Assembly: GCA_944470555.2 (NCBI GenBank)
Contig: OX104127.1
Coordinates: forward strand, 46,862,934-46,926,933
DNA from: Heterobilharzia americana
Taxonomy: Eukaryota; Platyhelminthes; Trematoda; Strigeidida; Schistosomatidae
Direction of reading: 5' to 3'
Length of the DNA stretch: 64,000 nt
The position numbers and the translations under genes are program-made. Under the pieces are notes generated by a model, which worked only from the letters and a program-made list of their open reading frames with translations, was not told the origin of the DNA and ran no database searches. Shown piece by piece: positions 10,990-21,276 of the stretch (its first letter is position 1; the number at the start of each line of letters is the position of its first letter).

Positions 10990-11421
10990 ATTTTTGATAA
11001 CTCTCATTTACTGTATCGCTACTTTCTGACTTGCTGCACCTTTCCCTGATCACAGTGAACTCCTCTGGCGGGTACCATGTGTCCAAGGAAGCCTAATTCC
11101 CTTTCCTCTGAAAATTGATGCCCACTAGTGCTAAGTTTCAGTCCCACTGCTCTTAATCTATTCGGTTTATTTGCAATATGGCTGAAATGTTTGGTAGCCA
11201 TTTTACTAAGTGTTTTCATATTGCCCAGATTTTCTGGATACTCGGAAATTGTCTATCGGGGCTGTAAGCGTAAGGCACTGGAATGTTGTCATGACGTTTA
11301 TCGACGTAAAAGGCGTTGTCTCAAACTCACACAGTCCCAGGGGGATAACGGATGCCGTTTTTGGTCCGTCTTCAGGACGTGACTTTATAACAATAATAAT
11401 TACTATTATTCCTGAGTTCAT
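10990..11421 (-). pseudogene. Degenerate Gypsy reverse transcriptase fragment
   Basis: Read on the minus strand, two overlapping frames give consecutive Gypsy RT pieces. The first is RPEDGPKTASVIPLGLCEFE, equivalent to the K-T-AF-TPFGLYEF palm segment. The second is LRAVGLKLSTSGHQFSEERE followed by LGFLGHMVPARGVHCDQGKV, the KLxxSKCxF...FLGHVVS.xGI..DP.KV connection. The catalytic YxDD segment between them is not recognisable. A frameshift lies near 11210. It is an old relic without LTRs nearby. Confidence 0.75.
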
Positions 11422-12674
11422 AAGCGCGAATCATCTTTACAGATATGGTTATTGCATTTTGATGGCGATAAATCTTTGGTAATTTTGTTTACCACCTCTT
11501 TTTCATCCGCGGTAGTGACAATCCGCAGACTAAAAGAGAAATTTCACACCACATACAAATAATGCACATCAAACCACATGTTGAATTTTTACCTTCGTTC
11601 ATAAGTACAATAAGATCTTCTGGCGGAAGTAAAAACCGTGTTTAATGACTGTGTAGAAACATTATGCAAAGAAGAAGGGGAAGCAATTCGGAAACTTCAT
11701 TCTCAAAAAATACTGGTGGCTCAATTTCTCAAGGGTTTGCATCTAATAGTAACAATATATGGTCACATCATTTTACAGGTATTTATGAATTTCTGTGCAA
11801 ATAACGTTTCCTAAAGTCAGATAGCTTCGATCTTCACGCCTTTATTCACTAAAAGACACGTGTTACATGTCATTAGGATAAAGCATGGTAACAGAATAGG
11901 TATGCATAAATTTACAAGTCTGACAAGTGGAAGTACTGTATTCTCATTAACAAGAAAAACCAGGACTTGAAAGTGATCATCACGTGTATCGCCTGGAGAA
12001 AAATGAAGCCTGAGGCCAACACTTCCATTGTTGCACATCGTACATTTTCCTTAAGAATAATAATGATGATTTCATGAATGAATATACGCGTATTGTCTGC
12101 CATTTATTGTCCACTAGTGACTACGGAACTACTTATTTCATGTCTTCTTGCACCAGTCAACAACAAAGATTCATAATCTTGTTTAGCACTACTATTGCGA
12201 TCCCGTTATCTGCATTTTTCTACTCCAGAGTCGACATGTAACAGGTTTCCTTGAGTGCATCTAGTGGACTTCCAAAACACCCTGTCGGCCAGTTTCGTGG
12301 GTCGTGACCGCTTGCGTTTGCTACGTGTGCAATGGTCCTAGTCGCTTTGGTAATCAATAAACAAGAGATTTAGATGCTTATGAGGCCGTAATCTTAAGAA
12401 CATGATTCGTTTCTGCCTTTTGTGGTTAGCTGTTGTGAACGTGGTAACACATCTACCAATGGCGAATATTTTAGACCGAGGTATCCTCCTTTAGGAAACA
12501 TTCAATTACGTCAAAGCCAAAATTTAAAACCAAACAGCTTAATTAAAACGCCAAGCAAAAAAACAGGCAGCAAGCAGAGAAAAGAAGTCAAGATGCAAAA
12601 AAGGAGTTCTTTACCCATATCTATGTTTTCGTCACCTTTGCTATCCATTCTATTGGATGTATTTTTACTTGTGT
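11422..12674. other. No gene recognised
   Basis: About 1.25 kb without a supported gene or repeat. The last bases, TATTTTTACTTGTGT (12660-12674), are the outermost part of the PLE/palindrome-arm sequence, also found at 27494-27508 (inverted) and near 60218-60232. Confidence 0.5.
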
Positions 12675-15600
12675 AACCTCGCCTGGTTAACTAGTTCACT
12701 AGTCACTAGCCGGTCCTAAGCCCGGGTAAAGAGGGAAGGTTGGGCATACGGCTAGCAACCCTACTCCGTAAAACAAATCTAACCGCTAAAGAAACTTCAA
12801 AGCACAAACAAAATATAAAAAATGAAAACAAACTTATTCCCCGCTGGAATCGGAGAGGCGAAATGACGCCAGTTGGTGAAAGCCTGCCTTCGGGAAGCCA
12901 ATTGGCCGATGTGTCTTCTCTCCCTCGATGAAAGCGAAAGTAAACGTGGGGACATGGAATGTCCGTACGATGTTTGAACCCAGCAAGGCAGCCCAGATTG
13001 CAAAGGAGATGAGAAGGTATCACATCGAAGTGCTTGGGATTTGCGAAAGCAGATGGAATGGGAGTGGACTCTCCAAACTGTCAACTGGAGAATCAATAAT
13101 CTACTCCGGTCACCCAGACGACAACCACGAGCACATTGAGTTATGGAGTGGCTATCATGATGTCCTCAAGAGCAGTGGGAACCAATCTTCTCCAGTATCA
13201 GGATCATGACAGCAAGATTCAACTCAAAAGGAAGGAAGAAAGGTCACAATCATACAATGCTATGCACCTACAAATAATGCAGAGCAAGAGAAAAAGGAGG
13301 AATTCTACAGACAACTTCAATCAACACTGGACAAGACGCCAGTTGGCGACATCAAAATTCTAATGGGCGACATGAATGCCAAACTGGGAAGGGACAACAC
13401 ATGAAGAGAACTAACCATGGTTCGAGAGGCGCTAGGTGAAATGAACGAGAATGGAGAATTGTTTGCAGAATTCTGCGCATTCAACGATTCGGTGATTGGA
13501 GGCAGTGTGTTCAGGCACAAGGATATCCACAAAGCGACATGGATTCCAGTCCACCAGGTGGACACACTAAAAATCAAATCGACTTTATCTCAATCTCAAG
13601 AAAATGGAGACGCAGTCTACTTAACACAAGGTCAAGAAGAGGAGCAGATGTAGGCTCACACCACTCACTGTCTAGTGCAAGGAACCTTCCAAATCAAGTT
13701 AAAAGCCTTCAAGGAAGCTGGTGATAGACCTCAGTTCAAGTACAACACTCGGAAACTGAAGGATGAAACTACAAGGGAGATCTTCACGTCAGCCATCAAG
13801 ACAAAATGGGAGACATCGAGGAACATTCCTGAAGGAACCTGTGTGGAAGAACACTGGAAGTCTTTGAAAGCTATGTGGAAAGAAACCTGCACAGCCGTAT
13901 TAGGAAGGAAGAAGAAAGAAGACAAGGAATGGATCTCGACGGATACCTGGAAGCTGATAGAGGAGAGGAGGATGGTGAAGCAGAAGATAAAGCAGTGCAA
14001 GGACGCTCAACGACAAGAGGAACTGAGCACAATGTATAAAACACTGAACAAAGAAGTAAAGAAGAGTGCACGCAGAGACAAAAGACACTTCTACGAAACA
14101 CTGGTAAGTGAAGCAGAACAGGCCGCAGGTAAGAGAGACCTGACGACATTGTATCAAATAACCAGGTTGCTATCTGGGAAGAGATCAACACAGATGAAAC
14201 CAATAAAAGATGAAGAAGGAAATTTAATTACGGAAGAAGAGAAACGAAGGAAACAATGGGCTGACCACTTCAAAAAGCTCTTGAATCGACCACCACCTGC
14301 ACTTCGTCCAGAAATACCACCTGCAGCCGCTGAATTACAAGTGAACATAAATCCTCCAACGAAAATGGAAGTCCTGAACGCCATAAAGCTACTGAAATGC
14401 GGGGAAGCAGCAGTATCAGACGGGATACCGTCAGAAGCACTGAGAACAGATGCAGAGACAACAGCAGACATGCTCACACCACTATTGCAGAAGGTGTGGA
14501 AGGAAGAGAAGGTACCTGGCGATTGGAAGAAGGGTTACTTTGTCAAACTCCCGAAGAAGGGAGACCTCAGTGTTTGCAAGAACTGGTGCGGAATCACTCT
14601 CCTGTCTACCCAGAGCAAGCAAAATATTAAGCCGCATCATCCTGGAGAGGCTTAAAGATGCACTGGATTCAAAACTATGACCGGAACAGGCAGGCTTCAG
14701 GAAGTGCAAATCATGTGCAGACCAAATTGCAACGCTTCGCATCATCATAGAACAGAGCATAGAATGGCAATCAGCTCTCTACCTCAACTTCATCGACTTT
14801 GAGAAGGCCTTTGACAGCGTCGACCGAGAGGTAATTTGGAAACTGCTTCACTACTACGGAATACCGCAAACCTTTATCCGCCTCATTCAACAACTATATG
14901 AAGATGCTACATACCAAGTAATTCACAATGGGAAGCTCAGTGATGCTTTTGAAGTGAAGTGAAGACAGGAGTCAAACAAGGTTGCCTACTATCCCCCACG
15001 ATATTCCTGATTGTGGTCGACTGGATCATGCAGCAAACGGTAGGCAGCGAGAAGAGGGGGATACACTAGACTACGGAAAAGAACCTAGAAGACTTGGATT
15101 TCGCCAGTGATGACTTGTGCCTGATGTCACATAAACTTGAAGATCTACAGGCAAAAACTAACAAGTTGATAGAAGAGGCAGCGAAGACGGGACTTCAGGT
15201 GAATATAGAGAAGACAGAGGTGATGAAGATACCGCACCACCACCATCAACAACAACAACAAACTCCAATCACCATCAACGGGAGAAACTTAAAGAAAGTT
15301 GTCTGTTTCACCTACCTAGGCAGCACTGTGTCAACAATAGGTGGGACAGACGAGGATGTCAAAGTGAGAATCGGAAAAGCAAGACAGGCGTTCATTAGCC
15401 TGAAACCAGTGTGGAGATCTTCTGCACTCAGCATGCGGAACAAGATACGGATTTTCAACACCAACGTCAAGTCAGTGCTTCTGTATGGTTGAGAGACTTG
15501 GCGCGTCACGAAAGGGATTTCCAATAAACTACAGACATTCATCAACAACTGCTTACGCTCGCTACTGAAGATCAGATGGATTGCCAGAAAGAATGAGCAA

Positions 15601-15913
15601 CAAGGAGCTCTGGGAACGAACCAACCAAGAACCTATCACCCAACAAATATGCAGGAGGAAGTGAAGATAAATTGGGCATGCACTGAGAAGGCCGACTGAG
15701 GACATCACGTGTCAGGCCCTCGAGTGGAATCCCCATGGGAAGCGACGAGTTGGACGTCCGAGGGTGACATGGAGGAGGTCGTGTGAGGAAGAAATGAGAG
15801 CTTGTGGGCTGTCGTGGAACCAGGTTCAAAAGATCTCAGAGAACAGGATGAAATGGAGACGTGATACTGAAGCCCTATGTTCCACTAGGAACCCAAGGGA
15901 CTAATAATAATAA
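12675..15913 (+). mobile_element. RTE-type LINE, copy 1
   Basis: A non-LTR retrotransposon of about 3.24 kb with an apurinic-type endonuclease, reverse transcriptase and a (TAA)n tail (15901-15913), the RTE pattern. Copy 2 lies inverted at 46622-49865 and is nearly identical along the whole length. The 5' ends coincide at AACCTCGCCTGG (12675; mirror 49863). It interrupts the sequence ACTTGTGT/AATCCCGGCG, which is uninterrupted at the other end of the palindrome (27484-27501) and near 60225-60240. No clear target duplication is visible beyond TAA. The closest known families are schistosome SR2/Perere-3; that is recall. Confidence 0.92.
12928..15900 (+). pseudogene. RTE copy 1 endonuclease-RT, multiply frameshifted
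   Basis: ATG 12928 opens the endonuclease (VGTWNVRTMFEPSKAAQIAK, GICESRWNGSG). The CYAPTNNAEQEKKEE and GDMNAKLGRDN motifs follow in a second frame. The SDHH-type catalytic His region reads VGSHHSLSSAR (about 13650). RT follows from 13675: KSARRDKRHFYE, IKLLKCGEAAVSDGIPSEA, IDFEKAFDSVDREVIWKLL (about 14790) and GVKQGCLLSP (about 14970). At least five frame changes or stops break it, most shared with copy 2. The catalytic FADD is FASDD, because of an extra AGT at 15106-15108 absent from copy 2. It cannot make active protein. Confidence 0.9.
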
Positions 15914-16930
15914 TAATCCCGGCGTAGTATATTAGAACAAATAACAAAATAAACAAATATTTTGTATTATTCCTCAACGTTTCGATCTTGCTAGGAAGAT
16001 CCTTTTCAAAAGTATGAATCTGACACTAAGTTTTCAGGTTAATATTCAAGTCTTGGTACAGAAAGTGGTGACCTTTACAATCATCCAATTACATCGTGAT
16101 ATGGAGCAAAGATCGATATAATACAGGTGAGTGAATAAAAGAGGTTTTTCCGTTGTGCGAGTACAGTGGAACAAAAATAGGGTGGGAAAATTTTTTAGTT
16201 CGTCTATCAAAAGTACAATGAAGTTGTGAGACATCAAGGGTGAGAAATAACAGATTACTAGTTTGGAAGGATGAATATTTGAAGATCAGACAATATATCT
16301 TAAATAAATAATAATAATAATGATAACCGTAAATGTACGTTTGATAATACTTGAAGTATGAGTGATAACAAAATGGATTATGTTATGGTTCATCGAATGT
16401 GCATGACTCAGAGAGTAGTGTAAAATTCATGAGAATAGTAGATCAATAAGGTGTATGTATTGGGACTAGACAATCTTTTTAAATGCAACCATTTCCCCCT
16501 TTTTTTCTCCCTTCCTTTTCCTTCCTTTTCTCTTTTTTCCTCATGGTTAAGACGATTAAGAGAAATAACACCGGAGAGTATTCAAACAAGAGTGAATTCG
16601 GAATAAGTAAATCGTGTGAGATGAAATTGTGTTCTACCTTCTCTTCAGATATTATTTATAACTGCCTAGGTGAGTCATTAATGTTTGCCATATTAGTGGG
16701 ATGTCTAACCCATCTTTTCTGTTGACTTGATATGAACAGATGTGCAAAGCTTCTGCAATGGTCTGCTCTTTGTGAGAAAGAGAACCCTTTTGCAGAACTT
16801 TTGTCTGTTCGAATGATATTTTATGACCTGAATACAGGGCATGAGCGATCATAGGAATTTTTTGGTGATTTTTTGGAACTTCGACCGTGTTCGGCTAGAC
16901 GTGTTAGTAGCATTAAAAAGGATCGAAAAA
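15914..16930 (-). pseudogene. PLE GIY-YIG C-terminus and 3' region (left arm)
   Basis: The minus strand encodes the end of a Penelope-like GIY-YIG domain protein. It reads HALYSGHKISFEQTKVLQKG and later VNRKDGLDIPLIWQTLMTHL, ending at a stop at 16652. The same end occurs in the PLE at 61243-61788 (VNRKDGLDIPQIWQTL). Downstream lies the roughly 740-bp 3' region, with the segment GATCTTCCTAGCAAGATCGA on the minus strand near 15990-16010 (see the finding on a degenerate hammerhead). The N-terminal half of the domain is missing. Confidence 0.8.
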
Positions 16931-16949
16931 AGTTAATCGAATAAAATTA

Positions 16950-17381
16950 TCAAAAAGTCAAACCATAAAGATTGGATAAGTACTATAGTACTTCCTTATC
17001 GAACATCCACTTCAGAGGAAATAAGATGTATCCTTATCAGTTACCACATCAGAGTATTCTTTAAGGTGACGAATACATTACACTCGCACCTGTGTAAATT
17101 AAAAGGTCCGGTTCCTCATTTTGGAACAACAGAACTGTGTTTATAAGGTAGACTGTAGTGAATGTGATGCCATATACATTGGAGAGACATCACGTCAAGT
17201 ACTAACACGTCTGGCCGAACATGAAGTTCCAAAAAACCACCAAAAAATTCCTATGATCTGGAAAAATTTGAAAAAAGCTCTGCTAGCGCGGCTCACGCCC
17301 TATATTCAGGTCATAAAATATCATTCGAACAGACAAAAGTTCTGCAGAAGCTTTGCACATCTCATAATTGTATTAATGTAA
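16950..17381 (+). pseudogene. PLE linker and GIY-YIG fragment (left arm)
   Basis: The plus strand encodes KDWISTIVLPYRTSTSEEIR (from 16970) and then CVYKVDCSECDAIYIGETSR and QVLTRLAEHEV (17130-17230). It ends in IQVIKYHSNRQKFCRSFAH. The Y-IGET-R-R-EH layout is the GIY-YIG endonuclease of Penelope-like elements (nicking for target-primed integration). It faces the other PLE fragment head to head across about 16935. The first half of the gene (RT) is absent. Confidence 0.82.
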
Positions 17382-19058
17382 GTTCTTTGTGCGTGGATTA
17401 TCAAACATTGAATTATTAATAGAAGTAATGAAGTGTTTTTTATCAGGCTAAATTAAATCGATGTTTATTGGTATAAATCATCTTTTACTCACCAAGAGTA
17501 AATGCTGACAGATATTTATGGCTTTAAAAATTTTTTTTTCTTTTTCCAATGGTACAATGGTACAATTACGCAACACGCGTCTTCCTTAAGGTTTTAAAAG
17601 ACGTTTATTCACATGTGCGTTTTGGTTTGCATACTCTAGTCAGAAATTTGACATCTATTTTTCTTTTTTACCAGTGGAAGCTTATCTACGGAAATCTTTT
17701 TCTTATCTTTCATTAAATGCTGAATAGCAATTAAAACTATCTGGGATGGCCATGATCAATAAATAAGTTTCTATGTACGTCAGGGATCGTTAAAGTTAGA
17801 AGGAAATCATGGCCTTAGAATGATGTAAAAAAATTTTGTTTGACAAATAGGGGGGGGGGGGTAGACACTCATTTACTTAACCCCATATATACTGATAATA
17901 TATGTAATAAAACGCTGTAATTCACTATGCCTTCCGAACAAATTTGTAGGGTTTTCCTGTGTTGATTGATCATTCGTATCGATAGCGTGGGAACGTAGTC
18001 AAAACACCAACTCATTGAAATGAAAAATCTGAAAACCTTATGAATTACTCTGAAGACTACTCTAGCAACCATGGAAATAACCAGTTAGGTTTCTTTCTTT
18101 CATGAAAAGTATCATAGGTACTGGTAAAACTGTGAGCAATGATGGTTTCTGTGTCAATAACACACAGTATGCTAGGGATCCAAAGATGAAATTGTGCCAC
18201 TGGCTGCATGGAGTACTGTAGAAGTCAAATGCTCCCCTCAAATGATCATACTAGATGATACTGTTTTCCTGTTCTGGGGAGGAACGGTTGGAAAAGGCTG
18301 CGCTAAAAACATCACATTCTTCTTTGAGAAATGTCAACCGTCATGTCTCTCTCAAAACATAAGTCTTTGCTAAAAAAAGATTCCCCTTTTCCTTGGCACT
18401 CTGTAATACCTTTAATTTCTAACTCTGCAGCTTATGATAACAATCGAAGCTCACTTACAAGCAAATTCGTATCCTGAGATCATACTTCAAGTGACACATT
18501 GGAGCTTTCAATTTTCACACCCTTCTTCAAATAGGTAAAGAAGCTTTAGTAACCAAAACTGTGGCATCTCAAACCATGGACGTTTACAGTGTTTGTGAGA
18601 CACAAATGCAGAAACCGAATGTGCATGTGGGTCTGCGAAATTCGCCATCGGAATTTCCGTAGATTCCTCTGCCGGTTCTTGTAGTGACGCAGGTGTGAGC
18701 ATAGCATTATAGCCTCAGGCAGAAACTGCACTCGTCTACTGGATCCCAGTTTACAGTCTTCCAGGCTTTGTCCAGTTGAATGATATGTTAAGTACTTGGA
18801 GGAATAGTGGTGAAGCTCGCCATTATCTCCTTCTAATATTCTAAATCTGCATCCACTGATTGCAGTTTGAATGAACTGAATTATGAGTTTTACCGTAAAC
18901 CTTCTACCCTCCCATTGAAAGCCAGACTTTCGGACGGGGTCATCGTAGCGAGTGATCTCGATATCCAAATAGGAAGGCTAGGTGAAACAGAAAGTCACTC
19001 AGGTAGTAATTTTGCAATCCTTACCCATCTCAATTACAATGGCGACCGCCTATCATAT
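17382..19058. other. Unidentified DNA of the left arm with a 140-codon ORF
   Basis: The sequence between the PLE and the Gypsy LTR is duplicated inverted at 24350-26026. It contains a poly-G run (17851-17860) and an open frame at 18546-18968 on the minus strand. That frame encodes a basic, Arg/His-rich peptide (HLRHYKNRQRNLRKFRWRIS) of unknown type. On the plus strand 18867-19061 is also open (ELNYEFYRKPSTLPLKARLS). I recognise no domain in either; both could be chance. Confidence 0.5.
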
Positions 19059-19371
19059 TGAAGAACCAGAAGACAACTCGACGAGGGGAAGCTGATTGCG
19101 AACAATTGGAATGGTATTGGTTACGTATGGTACTCCTCGCACTAACGCAGCCATTTGCAAATGTCTTCGTTTCCTCTCCGTTCCTGTCTTGATTTGCTCT
19201 TGACCGGCTCTTCATACACTCTTATCAGCAGCATCCCCTGTAATACGCCTGTGTTGTCCCCTGCATTGCTCTTGGCAGAAACCCTACCCATTGCCGATAA
19301 TTCCCTATGATTCCTGCCACCCTCTTCATATATACTACTTATATTCGTTGTTATCAGCAACGCCCACTACA
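19059..19371 (-). repeat. Inverted LTR of Gypsy D in the left arm
   Basis: This is a reverse-complement copy of the 3' LTR at 24037-24349 (TGTAGTGGGCGTTGCTGATA ... TTCTGGTTCTTCA). It is followed on the same strand by the C/G run that serves as polypurine tract in the right copy. Confidence 0.93.
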
Positions 19372-20102
19372 CTCGTCCCCCCCCCCCGCTCAAAATTTCG
19401 GGCTTGCAACCGGGTTGATCGTCTTGGTGCTGTCTTCTCTTGGTTTTCACTAGCTGTTTCGCCTTTTTTCTACTGCTTCCATTTTTGAAGTAGGCTGGCG
19501 TTTACCCTTTTCTCTTTGTTCCCTTGTTTGATGGTATAAATTGAACTGCGTCTCTCGGTAATGATGTATGGTCCTTCCCACTTCGGAAGTAGTTTCCTTC
19601 TGCCATACTCACCTCCCGACGTATATTCTCTTTCTTTACATTTCACCTGATCTCCAACGTCAAATGGTTTCCATTTACTTCCTTCTCTCTGCTCAGATTT
19701 TTCAGCATCAGCCTTCTGCTTTCGTTCCACATTCCTGACAGCCTGTTTCCGCTCCTCTCTCAATCTTGTCATGTTCCAAGGCTGTTGTTGGGGCCAGGTC
19801 TTATTATGTATCGGGTTTCCTGCCATACATTAACTGGAACGCCGACTTCTTGGTTGTTCCTTGTACCGAGGCATGATGAGCTAATAATACTAACGGCAGT
19901 TCCGTCTCCCAATTTCCTCCTTTCAAAGCTAGCCACTCCTTCAGTGCACGGTTATTCCGTTCTGTCAAACCGTTAGTCTGCGGGTGGTACGGCGTCATTT
20001 TTATCCTCTTGAATCAAGCTGCTCCAAACAGGATTTAAATTCTTCATTCTCAAAACAAGGACCTTGGTCGGTCAGTATCATCTTCGGCACACCGTGATCC
20101 GC
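19372..20102 (-). pseudogene. Inverted 3' part of Gypsy D integrase (left arm)
   Basis: The minus strand repeats the last third of Gypsy D Pol. It runs from the integrase core (ILTDQGPCFENEEF region) through MTPYHPQTNGLTERNNRAL to the tail ending NASLLQKWKQ. It stops abruptly at 20102 inside the integrase, where homology with 23307 onward ends. The 5' two thirds of that element copy are absent. Confidence 0.9.
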
Positions 20103-20265
20103 ATGAAGAATGCCCCGACGAGCGTCTGATCCACTACACAAAATGTGCAACAGAAGGAGTGCAAATCAATACATAAAGATGGTGGAAAAATCACACAATA
20201 TTTCTTTATTTCCATGTAAGAAATTTGTCCTAACCAGAGATAAGTCATCTTCTGAGCACAACTAT
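20103..20265. other. Unique spacer beside the Gypsy D 5' LTR
   Basis: 163 bp between the end of the left arm and the 5' LTR of Gypsy D. It has no counterpart beside the 3' LTR, and the bases next to the two LTRs (CTAT and ATAT) do not form a clean target duplication. Confidence 0.5.
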
Positions 20266-20576
20266 TGTAGTGGGCGTTACTGATAACAACGAATATAAGT
20301 AGTATATATGAAGAGGGTCAGGAATCATAGGGAATTATCGGCAATGGGTAGGGTTTCTGCCATGAGCAATGCAGGGGACAACACAGGCGTATTACAGGGG
20401 ATGCTGCTGATAAGAGTGTATGAAGAGCCGGTCAAGAGCAAATCAAGACAGGAATGGAGAGGAAACGAAGACATTTGCAAATGGCTGCGTTAGTGCGAGG
20501 AGTACCATACGTAACCAATACCATTCCAATTGTTCGTGGTCAACTTTCGCTCGTCGAGTTGTCTTCTCGTTCGTCA
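20266..20576 (+). repeat. 5' LTR of Gypsy D
   Basis: 311 bp, starting TGTAGTGGGCGTTACTGATA and ending TTCTCGTTCGTCA. It differs from the 3' LTR at a few sites (GTTAC/GTTGC, GAGGGTCAGG/GAGGGTGGCAGG, TCGTTCG/TGGTTCT). The next bases, ACTGGTGTCGCTGCC, are the likely primer site. Confidence 0.9.
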
Positions 20577-20629
20577 ACTGGTGTCGCTGCCTTTAGACGT
20601 GATGAAGATCCCGTAGCCTGCAGAGTTCG

Positions 20630-21243
20630 AAGATGGAGACATCAAGGACTTCGTGGCGGCAGCGGAACTGGTGGGGGTTCGGGATCCGGAGGCGAAGGTC
20701 GTGGTTCTGGTGACGCTGCTGCGGGCCAGGGCGAAAACAGCATATGATGGAGTGGAGCGTGGTGACGGGATGGAGACTTGGCGGGGAATGGTTCAGCGCC
20801 TGGAGGCGGAGTTCGACAGCTCGGCGGACAGGGAGCAGGCGATGCAGCAGTTCCGCAGCGCGAAGCTGGGAATAGATGAAGATCCGCTGGTGTTGGCTGT
20901 GAAGTTGACCAAACTACTTTGACTAGCGTTTCCCACGTTGGATGAGGATGCCCAAAAACAGTTGCTGATAGCACAGTTCACTGAGAGGTTCCCGAACGCC
21001 AGTGCCCACCAGTCACAACTAGTCAATGCAGCCCAGCCCATGGACATTAGCGAAATGGCCAAGGTGACCAGACAGCTAATGGGTACAGGAGTAGCGGCAG
21101 TGGAGTCATTAGAGGTAAATAACTGGCAAGAACAAATCAACAACCTTCAGAAAGAGATAGCAGCACTGCGAATGAGCGTCAACAAACAGAGTAAATGCTT
21201 CGCATGCGGGAAACCGGGTCACTGGCGGAGGAATTGTCCGTAG
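20630..21243 (+). pseudogene. Gypsy D Gag
   Basis: The frame runs from about 20630 (FEDGDIKDFVAAAELVGVRD) through LVTLLRARAKTAYDGVERG and a capsid-like helical region. A TGA at 20920 interrupts it. It resumes with FPTLDEDAQKQLLIAQF and closes with the single CCHC zinc knuckle CFACGKPGHWRRNCP before the TAG at 21241. An EQINNLQKEIAALR stretch just before the knuckle could form a short coiled coil. The family is secure and the start is uncertain. Confidence 0.85.
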
Positions 21244-21276
21244 GGGCGGAAAAGAAAACGTTTTGAACGATATAAT

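Larger units (their letters stand above)
15914..20102. repeat. Left arm of a 4.2-kb inverted repeat
   Basis: The arm is the reverse complement of 23307-27493 with only scattered single-base differences; the coordinate sum stays at 43407-43409 over the full length. One indel is the C-run at 19377-19387 (11 C) against 10 G in the right arm. From outside to inside it holds a PLE 3' part (minus), a PLE fragment (plus), about 1.7 kb of unidentified DNA, a Gypsy-D LTR (minus) and the last third of Gypsy-D Pol (minus). Since host-like flanking DNA is included, it is a segmental inverted duplication and not two independent insertions. Confidence 0.93.

Noticed and set aside
13871..14477. Long antisense frames (Ser/Leu-rich) opposite the RTE reverse transcriptase
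   Set aside because: They are shadows of the true RT frame on the other strand and recur opposite copy 2.
17851..17860. Poly-G run and its C-run partner (25551-25560) as a regulatory quadruplex
   Set aside because: A single homopolymer of ten bases; present twice only because of the inverted repeat.
20454..20974. Pro/Gly-rich frames around the start of Gypsy D Gag as separate genes
   Set aside because: They overlap the Gag frame and LTR in other frames and have only GC-driven composition.
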